Below are positions 32,002 to 42,557 of a stretch of DNA of 64,000 nucleotides, piece by piece; the stretch's first letter is position 1, and every line of letters begins with the position of its first letter. Source of the DNA: Watersipora subatra (taxonomy: Eukaryota; Bryozoa; Gymnolaemata; Cheilostomatida; Watersiporidae); contig NC_088717.1 of assembly GCF_963576615.1 (NCBI RefSeq), positions 27,748,213 to 27,812,212 of the forward strand, read 5' to 3'. A model generated the notes under the pieces. It ran no database searches, was not told the DNA's origin, and saw only the letters and a program-made list of their open reading frames with translations. A program made the position numbers and the translations under genes.

Positions 32002-35000
32002 GTAAGTACAGATAGGTAAGTACTCAAGTATAACTTTTTTTATTGGAATGGGTACGCATCAAAAAGATGATATTTTTCGTTTCATGCCAACAGAAAAAAA
32101 AATGAAAAGACAGAAATCGAGAATTATTAAACACGTTTCAGGAACAAACGTGTTTTAAAATTAGTAATCTAAATGTATTGCGGATGAGTCAAGATAGTGA
32201 AAGAAAGGTTGGACTAATAGAAAGTTGGTAAACTGAAGCGTACGATGGTGGATGTAGTATGTTGATGTGATGAAACAGAAAACGATGTTTGCTATACGTG
32301 GAAGGACAAATGCAAGTATTCTGTTCATATAATGGTTAAAAGAATTTGCAATGCATAGTTTTTAGAGTTTTTGTGTAATTATATAAAAAAATAATCAGTC
32401 AATTTTTTGCAAAGGTTTTTACAATATTATACACCCTATATATACTTTTTCAGGCAGACTATAATCATTTTTATAGAAATAAATGTTGTACATATGGCGC
32501 CGAGAGAATATAAATAATTATTCTACAATAATTCTGCTATTATTACACACTAGAAAATAAATAAACAAATGAGAAGGTATTACCATGTGGTGCTATAACT
32601 ACAAAAAAAGTTTAATGCAAAAAGAACACTTAGCTGTCAGTTAATCACTGCAAATTTGTTTCAAGCAAATATAGGTCTACTCTCATCTGAAGTTATCTAC
32701 TCTCATCAGGTGACAACTTCAGAAATATATACATAATGTATTTATTATATATACATACATTTATCTACAGTGTATCTACAACACTGAAGAACTGAAATAG
32801 CAGCTGATTGTTTTATGAAAGTGTTTGCTAGACGATAGAAGTGTCAGTACTCACAGCACTCTCTACCTCCTTTAAACTCTCACCAAGATGGCAGAGTACA
32901 CATAATAATTATTCTTGTTCACTGAGACTTTAGTCGTCAGTAAACATAGCTGTTCACAGTCACTTGCTGAATCATTCAGTCTCACATATATACTTTTACA
33001 ACTATTTATATTTACCTTTTTGTGGTCTGGAGGTAATAATGTAAATATATTCTTCGTGTGATGCCTGTAAACAATTATGAAACAACTTATACAATATCAA
33101 CAGACATGCTCCATAAATAATCCCAACATATAAAGCCTATTTTTATAAGTCATATTTGCACATCTACTGTGAGAAAGTTGTCTTACGCGTCAGCTGGTTA
33201 CTTGACTTTACACCAGGTATGCATTTTCTTTTTTTAGGCAGTTCATGCTGGTGTGTGACAATGTTTATGTGCAGATGTCGAACTTCCTGTCTCTTATGAG
33301 TCTTCAGCTTGAGTATGATGAGAAAGAGCATTGCCTTATTGTGAGTGGACCGGGCATGGATACTGATTTGACTATTTCAATGGAGCCACTAAAATATGAC
33401 CCTGCAAATATTCAATCCATTGTGTGAGTATCCACCGTAATACTCATGTAAAAACTTTTCTTGTAGGCTATGAAGTTTTATGCCAAGTATTCATTATCTA
33501 GTTTCTATTTGAAACACTTTTATACATTGTTTCTTTAGATGTACAGCTCCATCACCTAGTAGAGTGATGGGTGTTTTATGAATAACAACTCTTACTAATA
33601 AGCCCTTGCTTTATATTCTTTCACAGCTAGAAGACGATATATTCAACAAGCATATGCACACCATGTTTGGTGTGAGAACAGATGCCGCTCTGAAGCATGC
33701 TATGGATAAATAATGGAAAGATCATAAGGACCCCTCTTACTCTATGTTTCTAGAGTTCTTCCTAAATAATTCTTAGGCTCTCCTTCTTACTAGTTTACGC
33801 AATGCTAGTATGACAATTTTGTGCATAAAAACTGTTAACTGTATGTTCGCTTGAGTTCAGGTAGGTAGGAGGTAGGTGGGACTGTCACAGGTCATGGAGC
33901 AAAGCACTCATATATTGTGTATTTGGTTAGAGTTGCAAATGGAAGACAACTTCAGAGTAACAGCTGAGAAGAAGACACTCGGAAATGACCATGTCTTAGA
34001 CATTTGAATAACTTGTTGTGTTGATGTGTGTGTGTTGAAGATGGTATGACAAAAGTCAAGTGAAGTTTATGGAAGTTGGAAAAGAGCAGTCTGTGTGGTT
34101 CTCAAGTTATCTTGAGAAAAGATGTATCCTTGTCACTAGTGTATGTGAGCATGAAAGGGAGGTGAATCGCGCCCACAGATACAACAAGTCTGAGGAAAGG
34201 CCTAAAGACCCAAAGGTAAAAAGTAAATCCTGAAACTGAGTGATACAATTTGAGAATGTTGAATTATAGCAGTCACCACAAAATAATACATTAATACGAA
34301 ATTTCTTATGAAGAAAAACATAAATGCTGTTTTCAATCGCTGTTAAACTATTCATCAGAATTGAAGGAGTTAATTTTTACTGCTAACTTAAGATTAATTT
34401 TTAAGATTAACCTAATTTTCACAATCTTTGCTTTAGTCATTCAAAAAACATTTACATGCTCAACTCAAAAATATAAGCAATTTAAAAAAAATGTAACAAG
34501 ATAACTAGTAAGTACTACTCTCTACAAGCGTAAACTGACTGCAGTCTTTATAGACGATGACCACAATTACTTCATGCAAAAGATGCATTAATACTCAAAT
34601 ATGATTTCAGTTACATCTTCAAATTTACACAGATATAAAATCTAAAACCTGTCTAGCAAATAGTAAAGCTTGAACTAAAAGAATAGAGGGAGAGGGTGGG
34701 AGTGACTCCATCCCATCTTTCAAAACTATTGTTAATATTAGTTTAATTTGGCAAATGGGAAGAACATCTCGTGGAATCTATGCACTGACTATTGTAAGAA
34801 GGAATAGAGGGTAGAGCGCTATCAGAGGTAGGGAATCTTAAAGCCAATACATCTGGCTATAATAAGAGTCATGAGTTTTTGTAAGAGCATTGGAGTTGTG
34901 TGTTCTTGTACGTAGTGCATGAGCTGTTGGAGTTATGTGTCCTTGTAGGTAGTGCCCAAACTGTTGGAGTAGCGTGTCCTTCCAGGCCATGGATTAGACG

Positions 35001-38000
35001 ACAGTAGCGAGTTCTTTTAATCTGGCATCTGGCATATTGCATTATACAGATTCTGTTTTCTTCGTCACATCCATATTTGGTGGTAAACCAGAACTCAATA
35101 GAGGAGATCAATGGACGCATTGAGGAGGAGGTTTCCAACAAGTCTTTTAGAGCTAATATTGTCGTTGAGCAACAAAATGGTATTCACAAGCTACTTCCCT
35201 ATGAAGAGGTATCAGCTCATTGTTTACCTAAGTTACTGTTAAGGAGAAGAGGTATCAGCTCATTATTTACCTAAGTTACTGTAAAAGAGAAGAGGTATTA
35301 GCTAATTGTTTACCTAAGTTACTGTAAAGAATAAGAGATATTAGCTCATTGTCTACCTAAGTTACTGTTAAGGAGAAGAGGTATCAGCTCATTGTTTACC
35401 TAAGTTACTGTAAATGAGAAGAGGTATCAGCTCATTGTCTATCTAAGTTACTGTAAATGAGAAGAGGTATTAGCTCATTGTCTACCTAAGTTACTGTAAA
35501 TGAGAAGAGGTATCAGCTCATTATTTACCTAAGTTACTGTAAAAGAGAAGAGGTATTAGCTAATTGTTTACCTAAGTTACTGTAAAGGAGAAGAGATATT
35601 AGCTCATTGTCTATCCAAGTTACTGTAAATGAGAAGAGGTAATAGCTCATTGTCTACCTAAGTTACTGTAAATGAGAAGAGGTATCAGCTCATTGTCTAC
35701 CTAAGTTACTGTAAAAGAGAAGAGGTATTAGCTAATTGTTTACCTAAGTTACTGTAAAGAATAAGAGATATTAGCTCATTGTCTACCTAAGTTACTGTAA
35801 ATGAGAAGAGGTATCAGCTCATTATTTACCTAAGTTACTGTGAAGAATAAGAGATATTAGCTCATTGTCTACCTAAGTTACTGTAAATGAGAAGAGGTAT
35901 CAGCTCATTATTTACCTAAGTTACTGTAAAGGAGAAGAGATATTAGCTCATTGTCTATCCAAGTTACTGTAAATGAGAAGAGGTAATAGCTCATTGTCTA
36001 CCTAAGTTACTGTAAATGAGAAGAGGTATTAGCTAATTGTTTACCTAAGTTACTGTTAAGGAGAAGAGATATTAGCTCATTGTTTACCTAAGTTACTGTA
36101 AATGAGAAGAGATTTCAGCTCATTGTCTACCTAAGTTACTGTAAAGGAGAAGAGGTATTAGCTAATTGTTTACCTAAGTTACTGTAAAGAATAAGAGATA
36201 TTAGCTCATTGTCTACCTAAGTTACTGTTAAGGAGAAGAGGTATCAGCTCATTATTTACCTAAGTTACTGTAAAGGAGAAGAGGTATCAGCTCATTGTTT
36301 ACCTAAGTTACTGTAAATGAGAAGAGGTATCAGCTCATTGTCTATCTAAGTTACTGTAAATGAGAAGAGGTATCAGCTCATTATTTACCTAAGTTACTGT
36401 AAAAGAGAAGAGGTATTAACTAATTGTTTACCTAAGTTACTGTAAAGGAGAGGAGATATTAGCTCATTGTCTATCTAAGTTACTGTAAATGAGAAGAGGT
36501 AATAGCTCATTGTCTACCTAAGTTACTGTAAATGAGAAGAGGTATCAGCTCATTGTCTACCTAAGTTACTGTAAAAGAGAAGAGGTATTAGCTAATTGTT
36601 TACCTAAGTTACTGTAAAGAATAAGAGATATTAGCTCATTGTCTATCTAAGTTACTGTAAATGAGAAGAGGTAATAGCTCATTGTCTACCTAAGTTACTG
36701 TAAATGAGAAGAGGTATCAGCTCATTATTTACCTAAGTTACTGTAAAGAATAAGAGATATTGGCTCATTGTCTACCTAAGTTACTGTTAAGGAGAAGAGG
36801 TATCAGCTCATTATTTACCTAAGTTACTGTAAAGGAGAAGAGGTATTAGCTAATTGTTTACCTAAGTTACTGTTAAGGAGAAGAGATATTAGCTCATTGT
36901 TTACCTAAGTTACTGTTAAGGAGAAGAGGTATCAGCTCATTGTTTACCTAAGTTACTGTTTAGGAGAAGAGGTATCAGCTCATTGTTTACCTAAGTTACT
37001 GTAAAGGAGAAGAGATATTAGCTCATTGTCTATCTAAGTTACTGTAAAGGAGAAGAGGTAATAGCTCATTGTCTACCTAAGTTACTGTAAATGAGAAGAG
37101 GTATCAGCTCATTATTTACCTAAGTTACTGTAAAAGAGAAGAGGTATTAGCTAATTGTTTACCTAAGTTACTGTAAAGGAGAAGAGGTATTAGCTAATTG
37201 TTTACCTAAGTTACTGTTAAGGAGAAGAGGTATCAGCTCATTGTTTACCTAAGTTACTGTTTAGGAGAAGAGGTATCAGCTCATTGTTTACCTAAGTTAC
37301 TGTAAAGGAGAAGAAGTATTAGCTCATTGTCTATCTAAGTTACTGTAAATGAGAAGAAGTATCAGCTCATTGTTTACCTAAGTTACTGTAAATGAGAAGA
37401 GATATCAGCTCATTGTCTACCTAAGTTACTGTAAATGAGAAGAGATATTAGCTCATTGTCTACCTAAGTTACTGTAAAGGAGAAGATGTATCAGCTCATT
37501 GTCTACCTAAGTTACTGTAAAGGAGAAGAGATATTAGCGCATTGTCTACCTAAGTTACTGTAAAGGAGAAGAGATATCAGCTCATTGTTTACCTAAGTTA
37601 CTGTAAAGGAGAAGAGATATTAGCGCATTGTTTATCTAAGTTACTGTAAAGGAGAAGAGGTAATAGCTCATTGTTTATCTAAGTTACTGTAAATGAGAAG
37701 TTACTTTGCTGAAAAAAATGAGAAAACAATATTTTTAAATTTGAAATAGTCAAGGTAGCCCAAATTGAGCTGATATCTATTGTTGCCCTGTATTGACAGG
37801 ATAAATGGCGCAGAATCTGCATTGGATCAGAGGCTATATTGTTCAACGAAAGGCCATGCCCAAGATGTGTTCGCATAAACATTGACTACAAACGTGAGGA
37901 AGTAAGGAAAAATTGTGAGCCAACGAGAACGCTGCTCAGGTATGTTTCAACCATGGCTACAGGCTACAACGACTGACTGGCAGTCAGTCATCATGCGTTC

Positions 38001-40188
38001 ATGTTAGCAGAAAGCACAAACTTTTCCAAGGAAAGATGTTTTCTGAATGACAATTCAGTGACCTTTGACGTATGTTTTTGCTTTCTAAAATCATAAATAG
38101 CTTTCTGAAGATATTTTATACATGTAAAAGATATGAAGAGGTACTCACAACTATTAGCTTACCGCTAGAGCGGAATGGTGATTTTTATTAGGAAGGATCA
38201 TTTAATAGTCGCAAAGTTCTGATTACCTTCGTCACTCTTGCACTCGCTATAGAGATTAGCCATGGGCTAGTGGTCTAGAACCTCTGAACTTCATACAGCA
38301 GTTTAGGGTTCAATTCTCTCAATTGCTTCGTTCAATTGCTCATTGAAACTGGGCTTATTGTCTGTACTATATTGAGATACTAGCTGTGCTACCCGGCATT
38401 GCCCAGGTAATAAAAATTAGCTTATAAATTATGAGAAGTAATGAGAGTTGCTTGCCCCATGCTATTAACCTGGTACATTGCCAATGGAAAATTTTAGTAA
38501 GCTAATTAATGACAGTCACATACTTACGCAATAACCCTGCGTGGTATGCAAAGCCGTTAGGTATGTACCGGCAAGCCAATAACTCAATCTCTGTGCCTTT
38601 GGGGTAGGGCGTCGGACTGGGGAATGGTAAGGTCCGAGATCAAATCCTTTTCGGTACGAATTCTTCATTTCAAGATTTTAATAGCTATAGCCAGATTGCC
38701 ACACATACAGACATACTTTGAGAAATATATTTATAGATGTCCAGCCAATATCACAGAACCATTGTTTTTACAACAATACTCTTAAAAACGTGTACAGCAT
38801 CTAATTGTAGTCAGCTAATTAGACATAATATATGATCTTTGAGGAATTGCTCACAAATTAAACACTGTCAATAAGCATCATGAACCAGTATCAGAGTTCA
38901 ATTTCAACAACTCTGAGAATTTATATAGGAAACTATACAATCTCAATGTCTGAATTTATGCCATGCAGTTTGATAGCAACATTTTATGACTGTCAAATCC
39001 ATCGCTTTTTTGATGTCATCACCCTGTTTGCACACGCGCTCGTCTACGAAAAAACCGCCATCTTTGTAGAAAACGATCGTCATTCTCTTGATTAATAGTA
39101 TTTTTCGGTGTATTTTTGATACTGAAATAAAAATTTTGCAAACAAAAGCATTGTTTGCAATAATTAATTGCAGAAGCTTCGTGTTTTTAACGATAAAAGT
39201 TGTCCATAAAGATGGCAGACAACGATAGAACGACATCACAAAAAAAACAAAGGATATAACTGCTTAGTTGATAGGCCTAGGAGCGACCTTACTGACGACC
39301 TTCCCATTTTGTCTAGCCTCTGAAGAGAAAATTGCGCTAGCTCTACTGCACATCATACGCCCACCCTCTCCTAGTGTGAATATTTCAGCTACAGTCAACC
39401 CTCTACTGACCACCATATACCCACCCTCCCATAGGGTTAATATTTCAGCTCAGTCAACCCTCTACTGACTATCATATACCCCACCCTCCCATAGGGTGAA
39501 TATTTCAGCTACAATCAACCCTCTACTGACTATTATATACCCTACCCTTTCATAGGGTGAATATTTCAGCTACAGTCAACCCTCTGCTGACTATCATATA
39601 CCCCACCCTCTCCTAGTGTGAATTTTTCAGCTACAGTCAACCCTCTACTGACCATCATACGCCTCACCCGCCCATGTTGTGAATATTTTAGCTACAGCCA
39701 GCCCTCCACTGACCAGCGTGTTAACATCTTACTCTACTAAGATATGTCTTAAATTTCAAGTAAAAATGGAACTCTCCTGAAGTAATTCAAACAGAGTTTA
39801 AAGTTCATTGAAGCAGCGCTGCTGTTAAAAATTGATAAGAAACTTGAGTGCGTAAAAATAATTTAAGCCAACAGTAAAGATTTAACCCAGGTTAGACTCT
39901 TCCTAATGTATTTTAGAGTAGGTTATGCCTCATGACTGTCATGACCTTGGCCTGACCTTGGCACATAAAAGGTCTTACAAAGGCAATGAGCATACCATTT
40001 GTAACACTCAATTATATGTACGACCTTTCAACCTTGAACATTGTCTGGCATACGACACTCATTATTGTAGGTATCGCCGGGGAAGCCATGGACGAGACAA
40101 ATATGTGCCAACATTTGGCTGCAACTGCACTCTGATAAGGACTGGAACAATATCTATAGGTGACAGTGTGTCTGTTTCTTACTCATAG
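31781..40188 (+). CDS. MTARC: Mitochondrial amidoxime reducing component (MOSC family), six exons
   Basis: Joining 31781-32001, 33238-33423, 34041-34215, 35050-35208, 37800-37939 and 40071-40188 gives 999 bases: 332 codons and a stop, against about 335 in vertebrate mARC proteins. All splice phases agree. The N-terminus is a hydrophobic signal anchor (LSIDIL-type, residues about 8-26) followed by GKVKELIIYPIKSLPGLRV, the MOSC N-terminal beta-barrel start. Later come SIEEINGRIEEEV/FRANIVV (family: LNxRLExxV/FRPNIVV), ERPCPRCVRI with the conserved cysteine expected to bind molybdenum cofactor, and PTFGCNCTLIRTGTISIGD at the end. Family function: reduction of N-hydroxylated compounds at the outer mitochondrial membrane with cytochrome b5 and its reductase. 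A polyadenylation-type AATAAA is at 40436-40441. Confidence 0.93.
32080..32310 (-). repeat. Dispersed repeat, second arm of inverted pair
   Basis: Reverse complement matches 27995-28240 over about 240 bases (see that entry). It lies in MTARC intron 1. Confidence 0.75.
32311..33230. other. MTARC intron 1 remainder
   Basis: AT-rich and without recognisable genes; a run of TATATACATACATTTA-like sequence lies at 32740-32770. Confidence 0.4.
33238..33423 (+). CDS. MTARC: MTARC exon 2
   Basis: The acceptor is TTTTTAG|GCAG; the donor GT|GTGAGT leaves phase 2. It encodes DRQFMLVCDNVYVQM (compare DRxxLVVxExGxFxTxR in the family) and the following strands. Confidence 0.9.
33636..33713 (+). other. Orphan coding-like segment in MTARC intron 2
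   Basis: After a TTTCACAG acceptor-like site at 33622-33629, a frame reads LEDDIFNKHMHTMFGVRT and on to a TAA near 33713. It looks protein-like but would introduce a stop into MTARC if spliced in. It may be a fossil of a transposon exon. Confidence 0.3.
34041..34215 (+). CDS. MTARC: MTARC exon 3
   Basis: The acceptor is TTGAAG|ATGG and the donor AAAG|GTAAAA. It encodes VGKEQSVWFSSYLEKRC, matching the family's helix with W-x-S-x-F/Y-L. It ends in phase 0. Confidence 0.88.
34889..34985. repeat. 37-bp repeat, about 2.6 copies
   Basis: GTTGGAGTTATGTGTCCTTG with AGTGC spacing, repeated shortly before MTARC exon 4. Confidence 0.7.
35050..35208 (+). CDS. MTARC: MTARC exon 4
   Basis: The acceptor is ATACAG|ATTCTG; the donor GAAGAG|GTATCAG leaves phase 0. 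It encodes SIEEINGRIEEEV and SFRANIVVEQ. The donor is the first unit of the 43-bp array. The minus-strand ORF over it is a shadow. Confidence 0.92.
35203..37697. repeat. 43-bp minisatellite starting at the MTARC exon 4 donor, about 58 units
   Basis: The unit is GAGAAGAGGTATCAGCTCAT followed by TGTTTACCTAAGTTACTGTAAAG. Its first unit overlaps the last six exon bases and the GTATCAG donor. Most units retain GAGGTATCAG or GAGATATTAG, so many donor-like copies follow one another. The array occupies nearly all of intron 4. Confidence 0.95.
37800..37939 (+). CDS. MTARC: MTARC exon 5, Moco-binding cysteine
   Basis: The acceptor is TTGACAG|GATAAA and the donor CTCAG|GTATGT. It encodes DKWRRICIGSEAILFNERPC with CPRC, equivalent to the family's CSRC whose cysteine ligates molybdenum. 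It ends in phase 2. Confidence 0.92.
38263..38345 (+). other. tRNA-like sequence
   Basis: GGGCTAGTGGTCTAGAACC (A-box-like) and GGGTTCAATTC (B-box-like) are about 45 bases apart, in MTARC intron 5. No good cloverleaf was found; it is probably another tRNA-derived repeat fragment. Confidence 0.4.
38382..38740 (+). mobile_element. CCCGG-type retroposon, copy F
   Basis: It begins CTAGCTGTGCTACCCGGCAT, shares ACATTGCCAATGG with copies C and D, carries a tRNA-like module at 38600-38655 (GGGGTAGGGCGTCGGACTGG and GAGATCAAATCC), and ends near ACTTTGAGAAATATAT. The tRNA-like module differs from that of copies A, B and E. Confidence 0.65.
39355..39720. repeat. 60-bp repeat, about six copies
   Basis: The unit contains CAACCCTCTACTGACCATCA and CCACCCTCCCATAGGGTGAA. 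It lies in MTARC intron 5, just before the duplicated segment. Confidence 0.9.
40071..40188 (+). CDS. MTARC: MTARC exon 6 (last)
   Basis: The acceptor is TTGTAG|GTATCG. It encodes YVPTFGCNCTLIRTGTISIG and DSVSVSYS, then a TAG at 40186-40188. It corresponds to the vertebrate PLFGQYxxLxxPGTIxVGDPV tail. Confidence 0.93.
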
Positions 40189-40284
40189 GGTTCCGCAGGC
40201 AACTGATACAGATAAATGTAAATTGCTCGAAGTATCGATATGACAGAAAAACCTCACTATATGTTATTTACTACACTGGTTTAC

Positions 40285-40402
40285 CAACATGATGGAGGTA
40301 AAACATGATGGAGGTAAAACATGATGGAGGTAAAACATGATGAAGGTAAAACATGATGGAGGTAAAACATGATGGAGGTAAAACATGATGGAGGTAAAAC
40401 AG
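40285..40402. repeat. 16-bp repeat (ACATGATGGAGGTAAA), seven copies
   Basis: Almost perfect array within the probable MTARC 3' untranslated region, upstream of the AATAAA. Confidence 0.92.
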
Positions 40403-40539
40403 AAAAAATTATGTACTCTATCTGCTCAATGCTCTAATAAATGCATGTAATTTGCAGACTTTCAATACAAATCAAAATATATCTGTTCACAGTTTCCGTT
40501 GTTTCATTATTAAACCAATACGCGCATGAAAAGTGAACA

Positions 40540-40990
40540 GCACTAACAATAACAGTAGCAATAATAATAACAACAGTAGCAATAATAATAACAACAGTAG
40601 CAATAATAATACCAGGTGTAATAATAATAACAGTAGCAATAATAACAACAGGAGCAATAATAATAACAGGTGCAATAATAATAACAGGTGCACTAGCAAT
40701 AACAGGTGCAATAATAATAACAGGTGAAATAATAATAACAGTAGCAATAGCAATAACAGTAGCGATACAAGTAGCAATAGCAATAATAATAACAGTAGAT
40801 ATAATAATAATAACAGTAGCAATAATAACAACAGTAGCAATAATAACAATAGTAGCAATAATAACAACAGTAGCAATAATAGTAGCCATAATAATAAAAG
40901 TAGCAATAACAGTAGCAATAGAAATAACAGTAGTAAAAATAATAAAAGTAGCAATAACAGTAGCAATAATGATAATAATAATAAGAGTTG
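40540..40990. repeat. AAT/AAC/AGT/AGC trinucleotide-derived tract
   Basis: Imperfect AATAATAACAGTAGC repeats. The polyleucine, polyasparagine and Ile/Thr ORFs over it are artefacts. Confidence 0.9.
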
Positions 40991-41124
40991 CTAAACTCAT
41001 ACATTGTAGACTTATGTTTGCGTTAAGTTTGCGAAGACTGTGGAATGAGTCCCCTTATTGCACAACTGATGGTATAATTCTGCTGCAAAAACAGAGATGA
41101 AAGATAAGCAATTTCAGATAAGCA

Positions 41125-41600
41125 AGCGCAACACAGAGAGGGGGAGGAGAGAGGGGGGCGAGAGAGAGGGGGGAGAGAGAGAGGGGGGAGAGAGAGGGGA
41201 GAGAGAGAGGGGGCGGGGGAGAGAGGGGGCGGGGGAGAGAGGGGGCGGGCGGAGAAAGGGGGCGGGCGGAGAGAGGGGGTGGATGGGAGAGAGAGGGGTG
41301 GATGGGAGAGAGAGGGGTGGATGGGAGAGAGAGGGGTGGATGGGAGAGGGGGAAATGTGGGGGAGAGAGAGGTGGGGGAGAGAGGGGTGGATGGGAGAGA
41401 GAGGGGTGGATGGGAGAGGGGGAAATGTGGGGGAGAGAGAGGTGGGGGAGAGAGGGGTGGATGGGAGAGAGAGGGGTGGATGGGTGAGGGGGAAAGGTGG
41501 GGGAGAGAGAGGTGGGGGAGAGAGGGGTGGGAGAGAGAGGAGGGGTGGGGGAGGAGGGGAGAAATACAGAACAGAGAAAAAAAAGAGAGATGGTGGAGAG
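41125..41600. repeat. Polypurine tract with GGGAGAGA/GGGGTGGAT repeats
   Basis: Almost pure purine on the plus strand for about 450 bases, with a repeated GGGAGAGAGAGGGGTGGAT unit and a larger unit around GGGGGAAATGTGGGG (41346, 41416). It lies between the convergent 3' ends of MTARC and ATP6AP2. Confidence 0.92.
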
Positions 41601-42347
41601 CAATAGAGGGTGGAGAGCGATAGAGATTGCAAATACAATTTAGCAGCCAAAGTCAACAACAATGGTGTGCGCTAATTATTTTATGCTATAAACTAATATC
41701 TACTGATGGAACTCGAACCAGAAGACACAAATCCAATCAAAATTATAAGCAAAAGCAAGGTTGTTGCATAGTGTCAAATCTAGCTAGTAGAGATTTGTGT
41801 TCTAGCAAGCTTATTAAAAGCAATCATTAGAAAGTTCACAAGAGTTGATCAGTAGACTTTATAAAATGAACAACTTGTGTGTACAACTTGTTTGAACAGC
41901 TATGATTAACATTTATTTCAAAAGCAGACAAGAAATAAACATTTGGCACCAAATGGAAATGTTCTGCTGATGCAACTCCTACTAACTCAAAGTGCTAGAT
42001 TCAATTCATCATCAATCATTGTAAGAAGAAACGACAAGAACATCTGGATGCAAGACAAAGTATACATAATATTATAAAATATGGAGCCATTCTGAGGGTG
42101 AGTCGATACAATATCATCGGTAGCGCATCAGATGCCCAGAAAGTCAAGTCTATTGCATGCAGTCATATGAGTCGTATGAGAGGAGATATAAGTAAACAGG
42201 TGAAAGTGTTTCAAGTGACCTTACGAAGCAATAACATTCTCAATATATTAATAGCCATAGATAGCTTGGAATCTCTTCAGCGCTTACTCCGGTCCGATGT
42301 ATCGTATTTGACTATAATTCAGACCTGTTAACTTAATATCCATAGAG

Positions 42348-42557
42348 TTAATCCTTCTTCAGTCTAGTTGTAGTCATCCTATAGATAATGCTGTCATTAC
42401 CAGGATCCATAGTCATCATGCCGTGCGTGACAAATATGACGATGAGTGCCATTCCAACGACTAACCAAAGAATAATGTGGAAGATAACAGGGTAGTTCTC
42501 ACTCCATTCGCTGGACAGCCCAGCAACCTTAGCCGCCGCTATAGCTGCATTTCCATC
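42348..42557 (-). CDS. ATP6AP2: ATP6AP2 exon 8, membrane segment and tail
   Basis: The acceptor is ATTGCAG|GATGGA; stop TAA at 42350-42348. It encodes the transmembrane helix and [20 protein letters not shown], nearly the vertebrate [20 protein letters not shown]. Confidence 0.95.
   Translation of the reverse strand, partial: [69 protein letters not shown]

Noticed and set aside
35203..37697. Regularly spaced repeat that could suggest a CRISPR array
   Set aside because: Units are contiguous with no unique spacers, in a eukaryotic intron; it is a minisatellite.
40434..41004. Leucine-, isoleucine/threonine- and asparagine-rich ORFs
   Set aside because: Translation of a trinucleotide-derived tract; composition only.
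41055..41662. Proline/serine- and glycine/arginine-rich ORFs of up to 182 codons
   Set aside because: Translation of the polypurine repeat on both strands.
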